The notes below the pieces were generated by a model. The model was not told the DNA's origin. It saw only the letters and a program-made list of their open reading frames with translations, and searched no databases. Below, one piece after another: positions 8,907 through 16,677 of a stretch of 64,000 nucleotides of DNA. Origin of the DNA: Nocardia terrae (GTDB lineage Bacteria > Actinomycetota > Actinomycetes > Mycobacteriales > Mycobacteriaceae). The stretch covers positions 930,001 to 994,000 of the forward strand of contig NZ_WRPP01000001.1 in assembly GCF_009760405.1 (NCBI RefSeq). The letters are read 5' to 3'. Position 1 is the first letter of the stretch, and each line of letters opens with the position of its first letter. The position numbers were made by a program, and so were the translations under genes.

Positions 8907-9785
8907 ATGGTTGCTGAGCAGGTTGTGCCCTTTATCCCGAATGTGCGGCGGAGCTTCGTCGAGGCGCGTGGTGTTCGATTCCATGTGACCGAGGCGGGGG
9001 AGGGGCAGCCGACGCTGGCTTTGCATGGGTGGCCGCAACATCATTACGTGTACCGGGATCTGCTGGCCGATCCTCCGGAAGGGCTGCGGATCATTGCGCC
9101 GGATCTGCCGGGGTACGGGTGGTCGGGGGGTGCGCCGCATCGGTGGGCGAAAGATGATGTGGCCAGCGATGTTCTGGCGTTGATGGACGCGATGGGGCTC
9201 GACAAGGATGTGCTTCTGGTGGGGCATGACTGGGGTGGGTTCATCGGGTATCGGATGGTGCTCAGGGAGCCGGAGCGGTTCAGGGGGTATCTCGTTTTGA
9301 ATATGGCGCATCCTTGGGCGCCGAAAGGGGTTGTGGCTCGGCATGCTTGGCGGTTGTTGGCTTATCAGCCGTTGATTGCGAGCGTGGGGGTGCCGTTGCA
9401 GCGGCGGACTCGGTTCCTGGAGTGGTTGTTCGGGGCGGCGGCCTCGGAGGGGGGAGGGATGGATCGGGAGACCGTCGAGATCTTCTCGGAGCGGTTCAGG
9501 GATCCGGTGGTGGCTCGGGCCGCGACCGACACGTATCGGACCTTCCTGTTGAAGGAGATACCGGCTTCGGTGCGGAAGCCCGAGACGCGGCGGGTCACTG
9601 TGCCGATTCGAGTGCTGTTCGGCAAGGACGACTCGGCGGTGCATTACTCGCTGGCCGCGGCGGAGACGGCTCGGGCGGATGACTACGCGCTCGAGTTGGT
9701 GGAGGGGTGTGGGCATTTCATCGTCGATGAGCGGCCGGAGCTCGTTCGGGCGAAGGTGGTTGAGATGGCGACTGGGTGCGAGTAG
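8907..9785 (+). CDS. Alpha/beta hydrolase, epoxide hydrolase/haloalkane dehalogenase-like
   Basis: This 292-residue soluble enzyme has the complete alpha/beta-hydrolase layout: oxyanion motif HGWPQ near residue 39, nucleophile elbow GHDWGG with Asp as nucleophile near 112, acid FGKDD near 235, and the catalytic His in CGHFIVDERPE near 269. An Asp nucleophile followed by Trp is typical of epoxide hydrolases and haloalkane dehalogenases, so it probably hydrolyses an epoxide or C-halogen bond through an ester intermediate. The substrate is unknown. It stands alone, 208 bases after the defence operon and convergent with the next gene. Codon third positions favour G over C much more than in its neighbours. 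Confidence 0.88.
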   Translation: MVAEQVVPFIPNVRRSFVEARGVRFHVTEAGEGQPTLALHGWPQHHYVYRDLLADPPEGLRIIAPDLPGYGWSGGAPHRWAKDDVASDVLALMDAMGLDKDVLLVGHDWGGFIGYRMVLREPERFRGYLVLNMAHPWAPKGVVARHAWRLLAYQPLIASVGVPLQRRTRFLEWLFGAAASEGGGMDRETVEIFSERFRDPVVARAATDTYRTFLLKEIPASVRKPETRRVTVPIRVLFGKDDSAVHYSLAAAETARADDYALELVEGCGHFIVDERPELVRAKVVEMATGCE

Positions 9786-9870
9786 GGGTGACTGGCTCTG
9801 GCTCGCACTATTGGGCGGAGTTGGGTCGGGATAGTGGTTGGCGGGGCGGAAAGTGCGGGATTCGGCCGGA

Positions 9871-10695
9871 TCAGCGTCGGCGGCGTTTGATGACGGCTGC
9901 TGCCTCGTCGGCGCAGCTGTCGATCGATTCGAGTACGTCGGCAGCGGCGTATCTGAGTACGAGCCAGTCGTCGAGGAGTAGGGCGTTCTGACGGCGTCTG
10001 TCTCGACGGAAGGTTGCTGAGTCGCTGTGGTATTCGCGGCCGTCTATTTCGATGATGGTGCGGGAGCGTTCGTCGACGAAGTCGCAGCGGTAGGGGCCGA
10101 TCGGATGGTTGCAGAGGAGGCGGATTCCGCGGCGGGTCATGGCTCGGGCGAACAGGCGCTCCGGTTCGGATGCGGCGTGGATTGCGGCTTCGCGCAGTTG
10201 TTTACGGATTGTGCAGGAGCCGTGCAGGTGGGAATCACAGATGTCGAGCAATGCTCGGCCGGAAATTCGCCTGCCAACTTGGTGGTCGATCAAGGCATCG
10301 GCCTCGCGGTGGGGAAGGACCGTGGTGCAGTCGAATACGGTCAGTGCCGCGCAGGTCAGGGGCAGGTCGTAGCGTTCATCGATCCATTCGGGCGGGAGTC
10401 GGCGGCGGTAGAGCTTCAGCCAGGTTGGGGTGGCGCGGTCGGCGTCGATGGGGATGGTTGCCTCGATGAGGGCTGGCTCATCGACCAGGAATCCGTGCAG
10501 CCAGGCCGCGGTTCGATGGCTGAGGACTGCGCGGGGCTGCCATGCGATGACGGCCTGGCAATTGTCGAGGCTAGTGGGGGTGCCGAGGCAGAGTGTGCCT
10601 GGGAGCAGTCGGGTGTAGACGCCGCGGCGGCAGCGGTCGTTGATTGTGCTGGCGGGGATGCCTTCCGCGAGGAGTTCTCCGCGTGTGCGAATCAT
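9871..10695 (-). CDS. AbiEi-like N-terminal / DUF559 (Vsr-like fold) protein
   Basis: The 274-residue protein starts with a helix-turn-helix-like region (LLAEGIPASTINDRCRRGVY) followed by a middle part typical of AbiEi-family proteins. The C terminus has the DUF559 signature YRCDFVDE, then IIEIDGREYHSD, then RRRQNALLLDDWLVLRYAAADV, a PD-(D/E)XK-like fold related to very-short-patch-repair endonucleases. Such proteins are abundant and mostly solitary in Nocardia and mycobacteria, and their function is unknown. No partner toxin gene is adjacent. DNA binding or cleavage is possible but unproven. It is convergent with the hydrolase gene. Confidence 0.8.
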   Translation of the reverse strand: MIRTRGELLAEGIPASTINDRCRRGVYTRLLPGTLCLGTPTSLDNCQAVIAWQPRAVLSHRTAAWLHGFLVDEPALIEATIPIDADRATPTWLKLYRRRLPPEWIDERYDLPLTCAALTVFDCTTVLPHREADALIDHQVGRRISGRALLDICDSHLHGSCTIRKQLREAAIHAASEPERLFARAMTRRGIRLLCNHPIGPYRCDFVDERSRTIIEIDGREYHSDSATFRRDRRRQNALLLDDWLVLRYAAADVLESIDSCADEAAAVIKRRRR

Positions 10696-11094
10696 CTGGC
10701 AAGGATGGCAAAAGGGGAGGGTCTCGCCGTTCCGGCGACCTGCGGATCCGCCGAGGCTGTGGATGGTTGCGGCACTGTGGAGAATTCGCTGTCTCGGCCG
10801 AGAAATGGTGGACGGCCGGAGTTGGTTCGGCAGGGGGTGATTGGGCTGGATGGGGAGACTCGCTGACGTTTCGGGCGTGCAAACTCTTCGAAGGGGGCTC
10901 GCTGGCGCATCGGGTTGCTGGGAGTTCGGAAATGTGGAGTGACGTGGGGTTATCGGCGTGTGCGGCGAGGTTGGGGGTGGGGCCGGGGTTAGGGTGGCGG
11001 GGGCTTGAACGGGGTGGATGGGTAGAAATTGGTCAAGTGACCGACTAGTCTTCGGGAAACCTGAAATGGAACAGGTTCACTAAGTGAGGGTGCG
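10696..11094 (+). other. Intergenic region between divergent genes
   Basis: About 400 bases separate the divergently transcribed DUF559-like gene and the ceramidase gene. The plus strand is markedly G-rich. I see no convincing gene, tRNA or hairpin; short open frames here lack ribosome sites and family resemblance. It must hold both promoters, but no clear -35/-10 pair stands out. Confidence 0.5.
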
Positions 11095-13164
11095 ATGAGT
11101 CTGTCCCGGCGGGCTGTGCTGGTTGGTGCTGCGGTTGGTGGCGTGGGGGCTAGCGCCGTGGTGGGTGCGAGCGTTGTTGGGGCGCAACCGATCAGGCAGC
11201 GGGCGGTCGGGCAGGACTATCAGGTTGGTGTGGGGATCGCTGATATCACCGGGGCCCCGGCGGGGCAGGGGATGATGGGGTACTCGGAGGCCGATCAGGT
11301 CACCACGGGGCTCTTGACGCGGTGCTACGCGCGGGCCTACATCGTGGTGGATCAGGCTACGGGGGATCGGGTTGCGTTCGTGAACACGGACAATGCCTGC
11401 TTGTTCCAGTCGGTGCACTTGGTTGTCATGCAGCAATTGCAGCAGCGGTTCGGGGGTTTGTACACCGAACGCAACGTCAATCTCAACGCGACCCACAACC
11501 ACAACTCGTGTGGTGGTAGCGCGCGTGAATACGCATACTCGTTGGCCGCCATGGGTTTTCAGCAGAATTCGCATGATGCCGAGGTGAACGGGATCGTCAA
11601 GGCGATCGTCAATGCGCACGAGAACATCCGGCCGGGGTCGATCATGCTCGGGCATGGGGAGTTGCACGATGCCAGTGCCAATCGGTCGCGGGTGGCGTTC
11701 GAGGCGAATCCCGAGGCGGATAAGGCGGAGTTCCCGGATGCTATCGATCCGAAGATCACCGTGCTGCGGTTCCGGCAGGGAGGCAAGGATGTCGGGGCGA
11801 TTACCTGGTTCGCCACGCACGGCACTTCGCTGACCGATCGGAACACGCTCATCTCGGGCGATAACAAGGGGTACGCCAGCTATCGGTGGGAGCACGATGA
11901 GATGGGGGTGCGGCATCTCGATGGTGCGCCCTCGTTCGTGGCCGCTTTCCCGCAGACCAATCCGGGCGATATGACGCCCAACCTGTGGATCCGGCCTATG
12001 CACCCGTCGGGGCCCGCCGAGGACAATCGCACCAACTGCCTGATGATCGGTGAGCGCCAATATCAAGCGGGGCGAAAGGCTTTCGATGCCGCTGGGCCGA
12101 TGAACAGTGCCGGCGTGGACTCGGTGGTGCACTACGTAGACCTCTCCGACACCGCTATCGACGGGGACTACACGCCGGACGGGAAGCCCGCGAGGACCTC
12201 GCCCGCGATGATGGGTGCGGCGGCGATGGCGACCAGCACCGAGGACAACTGGAACTCTCAGCTTTCGTTCCTGCAAGAAGGCGACTCCAATCCGATGGTC
12301 GCCGCGCTCGGTGGGTTGAACTCGCCGATCGAGGACTGGATGCGGGATGTGCAGGCGCCCAAGTTGATTCTGGCTCCGCTGGGGATTCTGCCGCCGCGGC
12401 CGTGGGTGCCGCAGGTCGTGCCGTTGCAGCTGATGCGGATCGGGGATCTGGTGCTGGCGTCGGGGCCGTCGGAGTACACGGTGGTGTCGGGGCTGCGGAT
12501 TCGGCGGATCGTGGCGCGGGCGTTGAACATGCCGATCGAGAACGTGCTGGTGCAGGGGTACTCCAACGGCTACAACGGGTATGTCACCACGCCCGAGGAG
12601 TACGCGCTGCAGCAGTACGAGGGCGGCGAGACGCTCTACGGGCGTTGGACTCTTTCCGCGCACATGCAGGAATTCGACAGGCTGGCAAAGGCTTTCGCGG
12701 CACGGATCGATCTCGGTCGCGGGCCTGCCCCGCTCGACTGGAACTTCGGTTTGCAGCCGAACCTGCTGCCGCCGGTGCCGGCCGACGTGCCGCACGCCGG
12801 TCGGTCCTACGGTGACGTGATCACCCAGCCGGAATCGAACTACGGTGCGGGGCAGACTGTTTCGGTGGAGTTCGTGGGTGCGCACCCCAACAACGATTTC
12901 CGGCTGGACGGCACCTACTTCGAGGTGCAGCAAGCTGCCGGTGGTGACTGGCGGCGTGTCTACGACGACAACGACTGGTGCACGGAACTGCATTGGTCGC
13001 GTCCGGACGGCCAGCCTGCCGCCTCCACGATCAACATCCAGTGGACCGTGCCCGACAGCGCTCCCTCGGGCCGCTACCGCATCCAGTACACCGGCAACAG
13101 CCGTGACGCCGCGGGAGCCGTCAGCGAATTCACTGGAACATCGGGCGAGTTCGTGATCGGCTGA
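11095..13164 (+). CDS. Neutral/alkaline ceramidase family protein, Tat-exported
   Basis: The 689-residue product matches the neutral/alkaline non-lysosomal ceramidase family, which splits the amide bond of ceramide into sphingoid base and fatty acid. It starts with a Tat signal (SRRAVLVGAA, then a Gly/Ala/Val-rich core to about residue 32), so it is exported folded. The family zinc ligands are represented by NATHNHN near 123-129 and FATHGTS near 241. The segment aligned with the catalytic-serine motif reads NPGDMTPN near 290, with Thr where characterised enzymes have Ser. A C-terminal beta-sandwich ends the protein. A GNAT gene follows after 5 bases, probably in the same transcript. Confidence 0.88.
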   Translation: MSLSRRAVLVGAAVGGVGASAVVGASVVGAQPIRQRAVGQDYQVGVGIADITGAPAGQGMMGYSEADQVTTGLLTRCYARAYIVVDQATGDRVAFVNTDNACLFQSVHLVVMQQLQQRFGGLYTERNVNLNATHNHNSCGGSAREYAYSLAAMGFQQNSHDAEVNGIVKAIVNAHENIRPGSIMLGHGELHDASANRSRVAFEANPEADKAEFPDAIDPKITVLRFRQGGKDVGAITWFATHGTSLTDRNTLISGDNKGYASYRWEHDEMGVRHLDGAPSFVAAFPQTNPGDMTPNLWIRPMHPSGPAEDNRTNCLMIGERQYQAGRKAFDAAGPMNSAGVDSVVHYVDLSDTAIDGDYTPDGKPARTSPAMMGAAAMATSTEDNWNSQLSFLQEGDSNPMVAALGGLNSPIEDWMRDVQAPKLILAPLGILPPRPWVPQVVPLQLMRIGDLVLASGPSEYTVVSGLRIRRIVARALNMPIENVLVQGYSNGYNGYVTTPEEYALQQYEGGETLYGRWTLSAHMQEFDRLAKAFAARIDLGRGPAPLDWNFGLQPNLLPPVPADVPHAGRSYGDVITQPESNYGAGQTVSVEFVGAHPNNDFRLDGTYFEVQQAAGGDWRRVYDDNDWCTELHWSRPDGQPAASTINIQWTVPDSAPSGRYRIQYTGNSRDAAGAVSEFTGTSGEFVIG

Positions 13165-13169
13165 ACCCC

Positions 13170-13667
13170 ATGTTCGTCAGATCTGCCGAAATCGCCGATG
13201 AGAAGTTCCTCTGGGCGATGCTCTACGAAGCGGCCTACGCCCGCGCGCAGGGCATCGACTCGCCGGACGACCTGCGAGACATCCCCGGGCTCGGGCACTT
13301 CGTCGAAGGCTGGGGAGCGGCGAACGATCTCGGCGTGATCGGCGGATTCGACGGGGTGCCGTTGGGTGCGGCGTGGTTGCGATCGCTCACCTCCGAAGAC
13401 CCGGGCTACGGGTACGTCGATGACGACACTCCGGAACTGGCCATCGGTGTCGCGCCGGAGGGTCGCGGCACCGGACTCGGCACCGCGCTGATGTCGGCGC
13501 TGCTCGACGCCGCCCGCGAGAAGTACGACGCGGTCAGTTTGAGTGTGCGCCTGGAGAACCCTGCGCGAAAGCTCTATCAACGCCTCGGCTTCGTCGACGT
13601 CGACGGTTCTGATCACACCAACCGTGCCGGAACCACCAGCGTCACAATGATTCTCCGCTTCCGCTGA
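13170..13667 (+). CDS. GNAT-family N-acetyltransferase
   Basis: The 165-residue product is a single GNAT domain: the acetyl-CoA pyrophosphate loop VAPEGRGTGLGTALM lies near 92-106, and NPARKLYQRLGFVDV near 130-144 is the typical C-terminal strand-helix. It transfers an acetyl group from acetyl-CoA to an amine of unknown identity. It begins 5 bases after the ceramidase stop, so the two are probably co-transcribed. There is no obvious functional link, although acetylation of a sphingoid amine would be a testable idea. Confidence 0.85.
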   Translation: MFVRSAEIADEKFLWAMLYEAAYARAQGIDSPDDLRDIPGLGHFVEGWGAANDLGVIGGFDGVPLGAAWLRSLTSEDPGYGYVDDDTPELAIGVAPEGRGTGLGTALMSALLDAAREKYDAVSLSVRLENPARKLYQRLGFVDVDGSDHTNRAGTTSVTMILRFR

Positions 13668-13794
13668 TGATCGGTGACGCCTGATCGGCCGCATCGATCA
13701 ACACCCCTCGTATCCCTCGCGCCCGGCTCGATCGGCCGTATCGCGTGAAGTGGGAGGAGAGTGAGACGTTCCCCGCGATCGGTGTCGGCCGCGT

Positions 13795-14805
13795 TCAGCT
13801 CAACGGCGGCAGGTCGAACGCGAGCCGGCCGGGAGCGAGGTAGTCGTCGCGGTCGAACAGCATCCGGATCTCGGGCCGCTCGGCTTCGGGGATGCGGGCC
13901 AGCTCCTCGTGCACCGGCGTGCGGAAGACCTCGCCGCGCGCCGTCATGACCGGCAGCCAGTTGTCGTGATGGTTGGGCACGAACACCTTCGGCCGCAGGG
14001 CCTCCACGTAGCTGCGCGGATCACGCAGCCCGTTGGTGAACTGGTTGAAGCCCTGCACCGCGCCGATGTGCACGTCCGAGGCGGGCAGCTCGCGCAGCAC
14101 CTCCAGTACCTGCGGCGCCTTGTCCAGGAGCGGGCCGGAGGAATCGTGCCAGGTCAGCACGAACTCGCCGAGCTGGAACTGGTACAGCAGCACCCCGCCC
14201 TCCGGTGCGAGCAGATTGCGCGCCAGGTGCCCGGCGTCGCCGAGACTCGGCGGGTAGGTGCGGATGTCGCACAGGCACGGGCGGGGGCGCACCGGATCAG
14301 AGGCGTCCGGGCCTTCGTGGCGAGCGGTTCGCGCCGAGTGGATGTGGCGGACAGCGGTCACCGAAAGGCCGGGGGAGAGCTCGAAGTCGTAGCGCTCACC
14401 GGGCGCGGAGGCGCTGGAACCCAGTTCCTTGCAGGACAATTCGGCGCCGGGCACCTGTTTGCGCACCGTCGCGCAGTGTTCCGCGGTGCCGTGCACGACC
14501 GCGCCGCTGTCCCGCGCGATCACCCCCGCATCCGCGGCGTGATCGAAATGCCCGTGCCCGATGAAGATCGCCGCCGGTGCCAGCGCCGCGACCTCGGCGG
14601 GCGTGGTCGGCACGTATCCGGACGTCAGTCCGCGCGGCACCCACGCGTCGAGCAGGAACACCACCCCACCCATGGCCACCGCGAAACTGGCACACCCGAA
14701 CCAGGACACCAGCACCTGATCCTCACGCACCGCCCCGGTCGCCGGGTCCACGGCGCCCTCACCGAAGAAGCGCTGACGTGCGGCAATGGTCTGACTACTG
14801 GTCAC
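13795..14805 (-). CDS. Metallo-beta-lactamase-fold metal-dependent hydrolase
   Basis: The 336-residue product has the metallo-beta-lactamase metal-binding motif HGHFDH near residues 74-79, further histidines (AVRHIHSART) and VPNHHDNW near 285, typical of UlaG-like/COG2220 hydrolases. The start was placed at GTG 14805 because AAGGGG lies 6 bases upstream on the minus strand; ATG 14826 is the alternative, giving 7 more residues. No signal peptide is clear, though the early segment FAVAMGGVVFLLDAW is hydrophobic. Substrate unknown; a lipid or phosphodiester hydrolase role is possible. It is convergent with the ceramidase-GNAT pair. Confidence 0.82.
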   Translation of the reverse strand: MTSSQTIAARQRFFGEGAVDPATGAVREDQVLVSWFGCASFAVAMGGVVFLLDAWVPRGLTSGYVPTTPAEVAALAPAAIFIGHGHFDHAADAGVIARDSGAVVHGTAEHCATVRKQVPGAELSCKELGSSASAPGERYDFELSPGLSVTAVRHIHSARTARHEGPDASDPVRPRPCLCDIRTYPPSLGDAGHLARNLLAPEGGVLLYQFQLGEFVLTWHDSSGPLLDKAPQVLEVLRELPASDVHIGAVQGFNQFTNGLRDPRSYVEALRPKVFVPNHHDNWLPVMTARGEVFRTPVHEELARIPEAERPEIRMLFDRDDYLAPGRLAFDLPPLS

Positions 14806-14957
14806 CCGGATCCCCTTGTCTCGCATGGCGGCGGGCATCCCGCGCCCGCCGCCCCGCATTCTGCCCGCTTCCGGCCCAACCGTCAGCCAATGGCCGGGGT
14901 CGGCGAGATGGGCTCCAGCGACGAGTGACCTGACTGCCCCGACACGAGGCCGGTCCC

Positions 14958-15081
14958 GCGCCAATCCAGGACAGTCCATGCTCGAGCGGCCTGCGGTCGA
15001 CGACGAGCGCCTATACCGTCGAAGCCGGCACCGTGATCGCCAGGACCACGGCCCGCATGGTGATTCCGATCGCCGCCGGGC
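14958..15081 (-). pseudogene. Decayed partial copy of the neighbouring acyltransferase-like gene
   Basis: Read on the minus strand, this gap encodes MRAVVLAITVPASTV, a TAG, then ALVVDRRPLEHGLSWIG. This aligns with the C terminus of the upstream membrane gene (LLAIFLAVTVAASVVWVL, then GRGPLERGMSWIV). An upstream piece (STVRLPDDSA against IAVRLLGDAA) is in another frame, implying a frameshift as well as the stop. The rest of the 450-base gap shows no gene. I read it as the remnant of a tandem duplicate. The similarity was found by eye only. Confidence 0.5.
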
Positions 15082-15277
15082 TGAGTCATCGGGCAGCCGC
15101 ACGGTGCTCGCAGCCCCCATCGCGCGCACGGCTGCGTTGCCAGAGCATGTGGTCTGCCGGGCCCGGGTCTGCGGCACCTCGTGCCGCCGCGGTCCGTATT
15201 CGACGATCCTTCAGCTTGGGACCTCACCCGGCGGCCACCGTCGGTCCCATTTCTCCCGGCGTCGAATTCGGGGACCG

Positions 15278-16390
15278 TCACCCGACAGGGACCGCATCGC
15301 CTCGCACCGTCGCGGCCCGGGTGACGATCCAGGACATGCCGCGCTCCAGCGGTCCGCGGCCCAGCGTCAGCACCCACACCACCGATGCTGCGACGGTCAC
15401 GGCGAGGAAGATCGCCAGTAGGACATTGCCGGTTGGGGCGGTCGCTGCGTCGCCGAGCAGTCGCACGGCTATGACATGCGCTGAATACACCGTCAGCGGG
15501 AGGGTTCCGACGGCAACGATGGGAAACAGTATGGGCCGCAGCCGATCCACGGTGAACAGCAGGACGCCGATGACCGTCAGCGCGAAGCCCAGCGAGCCGA
15601 TGATCTCGAAGGTGGAGCCGGAATGCGGCTCGGCCGTGCGTAATTGGGTCCATTCGGTCGGATCCGGGGTGTCGAACAGGCCCAGCAGCCACGCTCCGCC
15701 GTATCCGAAGATCATCATCGGCACGCCGGCGGCGAGCAGCCGCACCCGGGTCGTCCGAGCGGCCAGGTCGCAGCGGCCCAGGGCAAGTCCGGTGAGCGCG
15801 AAGGTGATCCACACCAGGCCCGGGTAGTCGCCGGTGATCGCCAAGTCGGTCACCTGCGCGCCGGAGCACGTCGCGGCCGTCGGATCGCAGCCGGATGGCA
15901 GGAGTTGGCCCAACCACACCGTCAGTGGTGGCGCGATGACCGCCCACCCGGCTGCCAGGATCAGCAGTCGGCGCGGCGACCAGGTCAGGAACGGCAGGCA
16001 GCACGCGAAGAGCAGTGCGTAGGTCTGCAGGATCACCGAAATGCCACTGCCGAGCATGGTGAGCAGGCCGCCGAGCGCGAACAACACCAAGGCGCGCACC
16101 AGGATTCGCAATCGCGCCGAGACCAGTTCGGGCCCGGCCGGTGGATGTTGCCGCCCGCTCAGCAGCGCGATGGACACTCCGGCCAGGGTCGCGAACAGGA
16201 TCGAGGATCGGCCCCACGCCACCGACAGCCAGCTGCCCGGGTCGGTCCATACCGGCTCCCGCAGCACGCCGACATGCACGGTGATCATCCCCAAGACCGC
16301 GAGCCCGCGGGCGGCGTCGATGGCCGCGATGCGGGACGCGGTCGCGGACAGCCGGGGAGGAGCGGCGAGTGCGGTCGTCATGTCCGCCAT
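15278..16390 (-). CDS. Multi-pass membrane protein, heparan-glucosaminide acetyltransferase-like/DUF418
   Basis: The 370-residue product begins with the signature AIDAARGLAVLGMITVHVG near residues 19-37, shared by membrane acyltransferase-like families (DUF1624/DUF418). About ten hydrophobic segments follow, including LVLFALGGLLTMLGSGISVI and PMMIFGYGGAWLLGLF. It is an inner-membrane protein that probably acylates a cell-envelope sugar or lipid, but the substrate is unknown. The start was set at ATG 16390 (MADMTTALAAPP); the 39 residues upstream in frame are Arg/Ser-rich and unlike the family. A degraded copy of its C terminus lies downstream. Confidence 0.8.
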   Translation of the reverse strand: MADMTTALAAPPRLSATASRIAAIDAARGLAVLGMITVHVGVLREPVWTDPGSWLSVAWGRSSILFATLAGVSIALLSGRQHPPAGPELVSARLRILVRALVLFALGGLLTMLGSGISVILQTYALLFACCLPFLTWSPRRLLILAAGWAVIAPPLTVWLGQLLPSGCDPTAATCSGAQVTDLAITGDYPGLVWITFALTGLALGRCDLAARTTRVRLLAAGVPMMIFGYGGAWLLGLFDTPDPTEWTQLRTAEPHSGSTFEIIGSLGFALTVIGVLLFTVDRLRPILFPIVAVGTLPLTVYSAHVIAVRLLGDAATAPTGNVLLAIFLAVTVAASVVWVLTLGRGPLERGMSWIVTRAATVRGDAVPVG

Positions 16391-16677
16391 GGTGCCGACC
16401 GCTTCATTAGCGGATCGTGAGGCGTGCTTCGACCGCGCCGCCGAGCACGTGGACGGCAACCGAAGTTTCCCTACCGGTCGGTTCCGATGCCGTGCATGCG
16501 GTCTCATAGAGATAACCGAGACCTTGCCGTTGCCGTGGGCTATCGGTCGGTGAATCCTGGAATTACACCGTTATGAAGTGGTGGGTGAATGTTCAGCCCC
16601 TCGTTAATCAATCAGCGTTGCATCGTATTCAGAGGTAGCTGAACGACGGCTACCCCGAGGGCAATTGGGGGCCCACC

